Assembly: GCA_002371335.1 (NCBI GenBank)
Contig: DFHP01000094.1
Coordinates: 1 to 10,414 of the forward strand
Source of the DNA: Eubacterium sp. UBA3720
GTDB lineage: Bacteria; Bacillota; Clostridia; Lachnospirales; Lachnospiraceae
Direction of reading: 5' to 3'
DNA: 10,414 bases
A model generated the notes under the pieces. That model saw nothing but the letters and a program-made list of their open reading frames with translations. It had not been told where the DNA came from and searched no databases. Positions 6,802 to 10,414 of the stretch are shown here, in pieces (within the stretch, counting starts at the first letter, position 1; each line of letters starts with the position of its first letter). The position numbers were made by a program, and so were the translations under genes.

Positions 6802-6973
6802 AAAAAAGAACAAAGTCCGCGAGCGGACTTCAGCTCCCCAGTCCCTCAATCTTGAGGGGAGCGAACCGGACTTTGCGCGCCGCCGCACGGCAGCGTAGCT
6901 GCCTTCCTCTGTGCGGCGTGTGCATCCCCCGGAGGGGCGTTTCACAGGAAATTGACGAAATTTCCTGTGAAAC
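6802..6973. other. Highly structured intergenic element (possible RNA or multi-copy palindromic sequence)
   Basis: Six nested or adjacent stems fill this stretch: AAGTCCGC-GA-GCGGACTT (6813-6830); CCCTCAA-TC-TTGAGGG (6843-6858); CGCCGCAC with GTGCGGCG (6881-6888/6911-6918), enclosing GGCAGC-GTA-GCTGCC (6889-6903); CCCC-CGGA-GGGG (about 6926-6937); and a perfect 15-bp stem at 6939-6953/6959-6973. CAAAGTCCG at 6811-6819 can instead pair with CGGACTTTG at 6867-6875, excluding the first hairpin. Read on the minus strand, the first hairpin is followed by TGTTCTTTTTT, like an intrinsic terminator, so a minus-strand transcript ending near 6802 is the likelier orientation. Open frames across it are by-products of the palindromes. 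It matches no RNA family I can name. Confidence 0.45.
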
Positions 6974-7000
6974 AAAAAAGCACGGTTCAATGAACCGTGC
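6974..7000 (-). terminator. Intrinsic terminator of tRNA-Glu
   Basis: On the minus strand a near-perfect palindrome (GCACGGTTCA with TGAACCGTGC around one base, 6980-7000) is followed at once by TTTTTT (6979-6974). It starts 5 nt past the discriminator base of the tRNA gene, the normal arrangement for a single-tRNA transcript. Confidence 0.88.
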
Positions 7001-7005
7001 TCGTA

Positions 7006-7077
7006 CAGTTGATAGGGGAATCGAACCCCTGTTTCCGCCGTGAGAGGGCGGCGTCTTAACCCCTTGACCAATCAACC
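7006..7077 (-). tRNA. tRNA-Glu (anticodon CTC)
   Basis: This 72-nt tRNA folds fully: acceptor GGTTGAT with ATCAACT (one G-T pair), D-arm GTCAAGGGGTTAAGAC, anticodon stem CCGCC/GGCGG with loop CTCTCAC, T-arm AGGGG-TTCGATT-CCCCT, and discriminator G. The anticodon CTC reads GAG. The D-arm and anticodon arm closely resemble bacterial tRNA-Glu. CCA is not encoded. The CTC isoacceptor would be an addition to the usual TTC tRNA-Glu, which can read both Glu codons by wobble. Confidence 0.95.
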
Positions 7078-7084
7078 GTTGACT

Positions 7085-7113
7085 AGTATAATATGCCGTC
7101 CGAAAAAAAGCAA
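7085..7113 (-). promoter_or_regulatory. Promoter of tRNA-Glu
   Basis: On the minus strand TTGCTT (7113-7108) and TATACT (7090-7085) are spaced by 17 bp. The start would fall within a base or two of the mature tRNA 5' end. A shifted alternative -10, TATTAT at 7093-7088, gives a start a few bases earlier. Confidence 0.65.
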
Positions 7114-7172
7114 GCATTTTTATAAAAACTTTTCATGACTGATAAAATGAAGCCATCTAAACAGACATTATG

Positions 7173-7201
7173 TTGACAAAAACACTGATTTTATGGACAA
7201 T
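7173..7201 (+). promoter_or_regulatory. Probable promoter of the small coiled-coil membrane protein gene
   Basis: A consensus -35 box TTGACA (7173-7178) is followed after 17 bp by GACAAT (7196-7201), four of six matches to the -10 consensus. The leader to the GTG at 7328 would be about 120 nt and contains the 20-bp-period repeats at 7245-7296. Confidence 0.6.
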
Positions 7202-7244
7202 AAAAGAGTAAAAAAGAAATGATGCTGTCAAACTGAAAAAAAAA

Positions 7245-7296
7245 CAACGTCGGGCAGAAGAACTCAATGCCGGACGAAAGAAATCAACGTCAGGCA
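7245..7296. repeat. Three direct repeats at exact 20-bp period in the leader
   Basis: CAACGTCGGGCA (7245), CAATGCCGGACG (7265) and CAACGTCAGGCA (7285) share the pattern CAAYGYCRGRC and recur every 20 bp, roughly two helical turns. A fourth match, CAATGTCAGGCA, lies at 7796-7807, upstream of the flavodiiron gene. They may be binding sites for one regulator of both genes; no regulator is identified. Confidence 0.6.
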
Positions 7297-7327
7297 GCAT
7301 AACTAATATTAAACAGGAGGCGAATCT

Positions 7328-7615
7328 GTGGATCTGAAAGATTTAGAAGGGCTCGACAAACAGCTCCGCGAAGTTCAGGAGCAGTCGGCTGTAGAAAAAT
7401 ACAACGAAGCCGCCGTTTACGGTGCGGAAGAGAGAGAAAAATACAGTGAGGAGATGAAAGCTGAGCGTGAAGAACGCGCAGAAAAAATCCAGGAAACCAG
7501 AAGAACGCGAACAAAACAAGAAATCTGGGCGATCGTGGTCATCGTCGTAGCCATGATCCTCGTAGCATTCTTCATGCCGCGGGCAATCAACGCAGTCATA
7601 GAAATGCTTCATTGA
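7328..7615 (+). CDS. Small coiled-coil protein with C-terminal membrane anchor, function unknown
   Basis: I do not recognise a family. The 95-residue product has a highly charged, helix-prone N-terminal part (residues 1-63, rich in Glu, Lys, Arg) that looks like a coiled coil. One hydrophobic helix, IWAIVVIVVAMILVAFF (66-82), and a short tail follow. There is no signal peptide, so the protein is probably tail-anchored with the charged part in the cytoplasm. The start is GTG at 7328 with AGGAGG at 7316-7321; the ribosome binding site, promoter and strong codon-level continuity support it as a real gene. It stands 272 bp before the flavodiiron gene, with repeats of the same motif in front of both. 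A scaffold or small regulatory membrane role is possible but unsupported. Confidence 0.75.
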   Translation: MDLKDLEGLDKQLREVQEQSAVEKYNEAAVYGAEEREKYSEEMKAEREERAEKIQETRRTRTKQEIWAIVVIVVAMILVAFFMPRAINAVIEMLH

Positions 7616-7667
7616 GAACGCCCCGAACGTTAAAACTCCACGCCGCCATCATCATGCTCATGACACC

Positions 7668-7694
7668 GCGGAATTCATCCCCGTCCCCGGTTCC
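7668..7694. repeat. Degenerate single REP-like unit (reverse orientation)
   Basis: The segment keeps CCGTCCCCGGTTCC intact but carries several changes in the other half (GCGGAATTCATCC). It has no partner nearby and starts 52 bp after the preceding TGA, so it looks like a decaying copy. Confidence 0.75.
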
Positions 7695-7701
7695 AGGAAA
7701 T

Positions 7702-7722
7702 AACAGGAAACCTTCCTGTTTC
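7702..7722 (+). terminator. Possible weak terminator after the small membrane protein gene
   Basis: AACAGGAA-ACC-TTCCTGTT (7702-7720) forms an 8-bp stem followed by TCTTA. The stem is only moderately stable and the T-run is poor, so termination here is uncertain. Confidence 0.3.
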
Positions 7723-7887
7723 TTATGGACAAAACCCTCATAAACCTTTAAAATCATTAGATAAGGTAAACAGCATTTGAGTAAAGTATCAAACTCAATG
7801 TCAGGCAATGTCTCCTGTGGCGTGTCACTACCCGCATCGGATATTGCGTAAATACATGAAATGCACATAAGGAGGTACAACGACATA

Positions 7888-9051
7888 ATGGATATGACAG
7901 TAACAAACGACATTAAGTATGTAGGCGTAAACGATCATCAGATAGATCTCTTCGAGGGCCAGTACGTGGTTCCCCTCGGCATGGCATACAACTCATACGT
8001 GATCATGGACGAAAAAATCGCCGTAATGGATACCGTAGACCAGAACTTCTACGATGAGTGGAAAACAAACGTAGACGCAGTCCTCGGCGGCAGAAAGCCC
8101 GACTATCTGGTAGTGCATCACATGGAGCCCGATCACAGCGCAAACATTCAGAAATTCATGGAGGCATATCCTGACGCTCAGATCGTTTCCGGAGCAAAAG
8201 CATTCCCGATGATGAAACAGTTCTTCGGCACAGACTTCGCCGGACGTCAAGTCGTTGTAGGTGAAGGCTCCACGCTTGAGCTTGGAAAACACACGCTGAC
8301 ATTTGTAACAGCCCCCATGGTACACTGGCCGGAAGTCATCATGTCATATGACAGCGCAGACAAAGTCCTTTTCGCAGCTGACGCCTTCGGCAAATTCGGC
8401 GCAAACGACGTAGAGGACCCGGAAGGCTGGGCATGCGAAGCGAGAAGATACTACTTCGGTATCGTCGGCAAATACGGCAAACAGGCGCAGGCAGTCCTGA
8501 AAAAAGCCGCAAATCTCGACATCCAGATCATCTGCTCACTGCACGGACCGATTCTGAAAGAAAATCTCGGTTATTATATTGACAAATACAACACCTGGTC
8601 ATCATACGAGCCTGAGGATGAAGGCGTATTCATCGCCTACACATCCGTTTACGGCCATACAAAGAAAGCAGCAGAGCTTCTTGCGCAAAAACTCGAGGAA
8701 AAAGGCTGCCCGAGAGTGCGCATCGCCGATCTTGCAAGAGAAGACGTTCCCGAGTGTGTAGAGGACGCGTTCCGTCACAGCAAACTGGTGCTCGCAACGA
8801 CCACATACAACGGAGACATCTTCCCGATCATGAGAGGATTCATCGATGATCTCGTAGAGCGCGGATACACGAAACGTACGATCGGTCTTATCGAAAACGG
8901 CACCTGGGCTCCGACAGCAGCCCGCGTAATGCGCAAAAAACTTGAAGGCTTGAAGGAAATCACATATCCTGAGACAACAGTTACGATCAGATCAGCGCTC
9001 AACGAAGCAAGCATCGCTCAGATCGACGCCCTCGCAGAAGAGCTGAAATAA
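7888..9051 (+). CDS. fprA: FprA-family flavodiiron protein (A-type flavoprotein)
   Basis: This 387-residue protein combines a metallo-beta-lactamase-fold diiron domain (about 1-245) with a flavodoxin domain (about 246-387). Flavodiiron proteins reduce O2 to water and/or NO to N2O, protecting anaerobes. Diiron ligands are all visible: H78-x-E80-x-D82-H83 in HHMEPDHS, His146 in MVHWPEV, Asp165 in AADAFG, and His219 in SLHGP. The FMN-phosphate loop TSVYGHT is at 252-258. There is no C-terminal rubredoxin or reductase domain, so it needs an external electron donor, which is not in the window. The start at 7888 follows AAGGAGGT (7869-7876) by 11 nt; the in-frame ATG at 7861 lies upstream of that site and is unlikely. 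A regulator may act at CAATGTCAGGCA (7796). Confidence 0.96.
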   Translation: MDMTVTNDIKYVGVNDHQIDLFEGQYVVPLGMAYNSYVIMDEKIAVMDTVDQNFYDEWKTNVDAVLGGRKPDYLVVHHMEPDHSANIQKFMEAYPDAQIVSGAKAFPMMKQFFGTDFAGRQVVVGEGSTLELGKHTLTFVTAPMVHWPEVIMSYDSADKVLFAADAFGKFGANDVEDPEGWACEARRYYFGIVGKYGKQAQAVLKKAANLDIQIICSLHGPILKENLGYYIDKYNTWSSYEPEDEGVFIAYTSVYGHTKKAAELLAQKLEEKGCPRVRIADLAREDVPECVEDAFRHSKLVLATTTYNGDIFPIMRGFIDDLVERGYTKRTIGLIENGTWAPTAARVMRKKLEGLKEITYPETTVTIRSALNEASIAQIDALAEELK

Positions 9052-9076
9052 AAACAGGCGAACCTTAGATAAAACT

Positions 9077-9113
9077 AAGCGAAAACGCAAATAAAACAAA
9101 GCGAAAACGCAAA
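9077..9113. repeat. Short direct repeat after the flavodiiron gene
   Basis: AAGCGAAAACGCAAA occurs at 9077-9091 and 9099-9113 with a 22-bp period. Each also holds the mini-palindrome GCG-AAAA-CGC. It precedes the terminator hairpin and has no clear role. Confidence 0.6.
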
Positions 9114-9117
9114 GCAG

Positions 9118-9145
9118 ACGGTCCTGTCCGTTCGGACGGGACCGT
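9118..9145 (+). terminator. Terminator hairpin of the flavodiiron gene
   Basis: ACGGTCCTGTCC-GTTC-GGACGGGACCGT forms a 12-bp stem with one G-T pair, 67 bp past the stop. The tract after it (TATATAATG) is AT-rich but not a pure T-run, so termination may be partial. An in-frame FprA extension is excluded by the TAA at 9049-9051. Confidence 0.6.
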
Positions 9146-9151
9146 TATATA

Positions 9152-9342
9152 ATGTATACAGCGCACCGCAGGGCCGCAATCCCGGCCCGGATCCCCGCCG
9201 GCATAGAAGCCTTCAAGACAAGAGCATCCCCGCCGCAAAGATAAGCGCTCAGGATCCCCGACGCGGGCTTCCAGGCAGAGCATCCCTGTCGCGGCGAAAA
9301 TGCTCCGAAGCGCCATTACATGTATACAAACATCGCAGGGCC
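9152..9342. repeat. GC-rich 160-bp segment flanked by direct repeats, no gene seen
   Basis: ATGTATACA followed by GCAGGGCC occurs at 9152-9160/9168-9175 and again at 9320-9328/9335-9342. Between them lie two degenerate copies of a roughly 60-bp unit marked by GGATCCCCG (9189 and 9252) and AGAGCATCCC (9221 and 9277). The stretch 9146-9380 has no convincing open frame with a ribosome binding site. It may be an old insertion or a decayed tandem duplication. Confidence 0.5.
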
Positions 9343-9399
9343 CCTGCCTTCGCAAACAAAACACTTACACGAATCATACTTACAACGGAAGGAAACAAT

Positions 9400-10152
9400 A
9401 TGAAACTTGCAGTACCTTATGATAACGGCCGGTTCACTGAATTTTTCAATGAAACAGAATTCATAAAGATATACGATATCGAGCCGGATGAAAACAACGC
9501 CAACGTGATCAAAAAAACCGGCGTGCTTGAAGTCCCCGGCGAGATCGTCTCACAGCTGGCAGAAAGTACAGCCCTGATCAGAAAAATCAACGACGAGCAA
9601 CAGAAGGTTATTGAAGCTGCCGAGGCAAAACTCACAGAATCCGGACAGACTTTCGAAACTCCCGAAGCCAGAGGAATGGCACTTCAGGCGGCGATAGATC
9701 CTGATGATGACCGCCGCATCGAAGAGATGATAAAAGAAGCCCGCGATGTGATCGGAGGCGCATCCGGTTCCATGGCGGAATTCCTGGCAAATTGCGAAAT
9801 AAACATGCTCCTCGCCTGTGAAATGGATATGGCGCTCAGACAGGCAATCGCCGCACAGCAGATCAGAATACTGATTGGTGCGGAAGGAGATACAGATGAA
9901 ATAGTCAAAGACCTTGCTGACGGAAAGATAAAAGTACAGCACAGCGGCTGCGGAGGCTGTGGAGGTGGCTGCGGCCACCACGGAGAAGGCCACGGAGACG
10001 GAGAAGGCTGCTGCGGCCACCACGGAGAAGGCCATGGAGATGGCGAAGGCTGCTGCGGCCACCACGGAGAAGGCCACGGAGACGGCGAAGGCTGCTGCGG
10101 CCACCACGGCGAAGGCCACGGACACGGCGGATGCTGTCATCATAACGCCTGA
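9400..10152 (+). CDS. NifX/NifB-type cofactor-binding-fold protein with helical insertion and Cys/His/Gly tail
   Basis: The N-terminus (MKLAVPYDNGRFTEFFNETEF) and the stretch from about residue 125 to 175 (MAEFLANCEINMLLACEMDMALRQ, then IRILIGAEGDTDEIVKDLADG) match the two halves of the dinitrogenase iron-molybdenum cofactor-binding domain (NifX, NifY, NifB C-terminus). This fold binds Fe-S or Fe-Mo clusters, and many members occur outside nitrogen fixation. The halves are separated by about 75 mostly helical residues (about 47-122), which is unusual. The tail (181-250) is a run of CGHHGEGHGDGEGC units with 11 Cys and 16 His, a likely metal-binding or metal-storage segment. GGAAGGAAA (9387-9395) precedes the ATG. 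No nif genes are nearby, so a metal or cluster carrier is more likely than a nitrogenase role. The TGA abuts a palindromic repeat. Confidence 0.8.
   Translation: MKLAVPYDNGRFTEFFNETEFIKIYDIEPDENNANVIKKTGVLEVPGEIVSQLAESTALIRKINDEQQKVIEAAEAKLTESGQTFETPEARGMALQAAIDPDDDRRIEEMIKEARDVIGGASGSMAEFLANCEINMLLACEMDMALRQAIAAQQIRILIGAEGDTDEIVKDLADGKIKVQHSGCGGCGGGCGHHGEGHGDGEGCCGHHGEGHGDGEGCCGHHGEGHGDGEGCCGHHGEGHGHGGCCHHNA
9970..10135 (+). repeat. 42-bp tandem repeat encoding the Cys/His tail
   Basis: Three full 42-bp units (9970-10011, 10012-10053, 10054-10095) and a partial fourth (10096-10135) encode 14-residue CGHHGEGHGDGEGC units. Copies differ at only a few, mostly silent, bases. The period is a multiple of three, so gain or loss of units would keep the frame. 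Such an array is prone to length change by slippage. Confidence 0.92.
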
Positions 10153-10214
10153 CGGAACCGGGGACGGAGGTAAGTTCCACTTTACGTGGAACTTACCTCC
10201 GTCCCCGGTTCCGT
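10152..10214. repeat. REP-like block 5: perfect 29-bp inverted repeat, likely terminator
   Basis: A forward unit (10154-10180) and a reverse unit (10186-10212) form a perfect 29-bp stem, 10152-10180 with 10186-10214, around a 5-nt loop TTTAC. The left arm begins on the last base of the TGA stop (10150-10152). The right arm is followed by TTTAGAATTTTTT, so the structure can work as a terminator of the Cys/His-tail gene. Confidence 0.92.
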
Positions 10215-10337
10215 TTAGAATTTTTTACAAAAACGGAGAGTTTTTTTTGTGTCTGATAAGGAAAAGCTATTAGAGGGTTTTGGTGTCCCGTGAACGCAAG
10301 TATCGAAAGTGAGCAAAGTGCACAAAAATAAAATTGC

Positions 10338-10383
10338 GTACACGTGCACATTTGTTTAAAATTCGACTTGTGTACACGTGCAC
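10338..10383. promoter_or_regulatory. Paired operators upstream of the gene beyond the window
   Basis: GTACACGTGCAC occurs twice, at 10338-10349 and 10372-10383, 34 bp apart. The second is embedded in the near-palindrome GTGTACAC-GTGCACGC, centred on CG as in LacI-family operators, and lies in the promoter spacer. A third half-like GTGCAC is at 10317-10322. Repression by a LacI- or GntR-type regulator is inferred; none is encoded in the window. Confidence 0.65.
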
Positions 10384-10396
10384 GCGGTGTTATAAT
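10368..10396 (+). promoter_or_regulatory. Sigma-A promoter of the next gene
   Basis: TTGTGT (10368-10373) and a perfect TATAAT (10391-10396) are 17 bp apart. Transcription would start near 10403. The last bases, CAAGGAA, may begin the ribosome binding site of a gene starting just past the window. Confidence 0.75.
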
Positions 10397-10414
10397 ACAA
10401 ACATAGTCAAGGAA

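Noticed and set aside
6787..7117. Minus-strand frames of 94 and 95 codons
   Set aside because: They run through tRNA-Glu, its terminator and several palindromes; these sequences account for the open frames.
9065..9364. Minus-strand frame of 99 codons
   Set aside because: It spans the fprA terminator and a degenerate repeat, lacks a ribosome binding site, and its composition does not look like a folded protein.
9959..10273. Second plus frame encoding Ala/Thr/Lys repeats
   Set aside because: It is an out-of-frame reading of the 42-bp array that codes for the Cys/His tail.
10249..10293. 15-codon frame GTG..TGA after the last palindrome, with GGAGAG upstream
   Set aside because: It is very short, the spacing is loose and nothing else supports translation; it could be the stub of a lost gene.

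Overview
The window looks like the chromosome of a low-to-mid GC Gram-positive anaerobe, most likely a member of the Clostridia close to Lachnospiraceae. Supporting signs are strong AGGAGG-type ribosome binding sites, TTG/GTG starts, sigma-A promoters with 17-bp spacers, a tRNA gene without encoded CCA, an FprA flavodiiron protein, secreted SH3 repeats, and a HipA-like protein of a type I associate with Lachnospiraceae. No database was searched, so the taxon is an inference.

Layout. 1-1625: the end of a PfkB sugar kinase and a xylose-isomerase-like TIM-barrel protein, probably one sugar-catabolic operon. 1626-3706: a two-gene HipB/HipA-like module with its own promoter and operator, bracketed on both sides by clusters of a short palindromic repeat. 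3706-4314 (minus): a rhomboid-family membrane protein with its catalytic Ser and His in place. 4315-4994: a gene-free stretch with a 63-bp-period repeat, a 30-bp tandem repeat and a promoter. 4995-6393: a secreted protein of three near-identical SH3 domains, then a flavodoxin-like NAD(P)H-dependent reductase. 6394-7327: gene-poor, with palindromic repeats, a highly structured segment, a terminator and tRNA-Glu(CTC) on the minus strand, then a promoter. 7328-9051: a small coiled-coil protein with one C-terminal membrane helix, then an FprA flavodiiron protein (O2/NO detoxification). 9400-10152: a NifX/NifB-type cluster-binding-fold protein with a large helical insertion and a Cys/His/Gly tail built from an exact 42-bp tandem repeat. 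10214-10414: the promoter, paired operators and start of the ribosome binding site of a gene that begins outside the window.

The most unusual element is a 27-bp REP-like unit, core GGAACCGGGGACGGAG-NNN-AGTTCCAC, present about 15 times. Five of the seven TGA-terminated genes have a copy starting within 0-8 nt of the stop codon, always in the same orientation relative to that gene. Copies form perfect inverted pairs, and the variable triplet inside the unit matches within each perfect pair but differs between pairs. No transposase for the family is in the window. The FprA, flavodoxin-like and Cys/His-tail proteins suggest an oxygen- and redox-handling neighbourhood, but they are not shown to be one operon.
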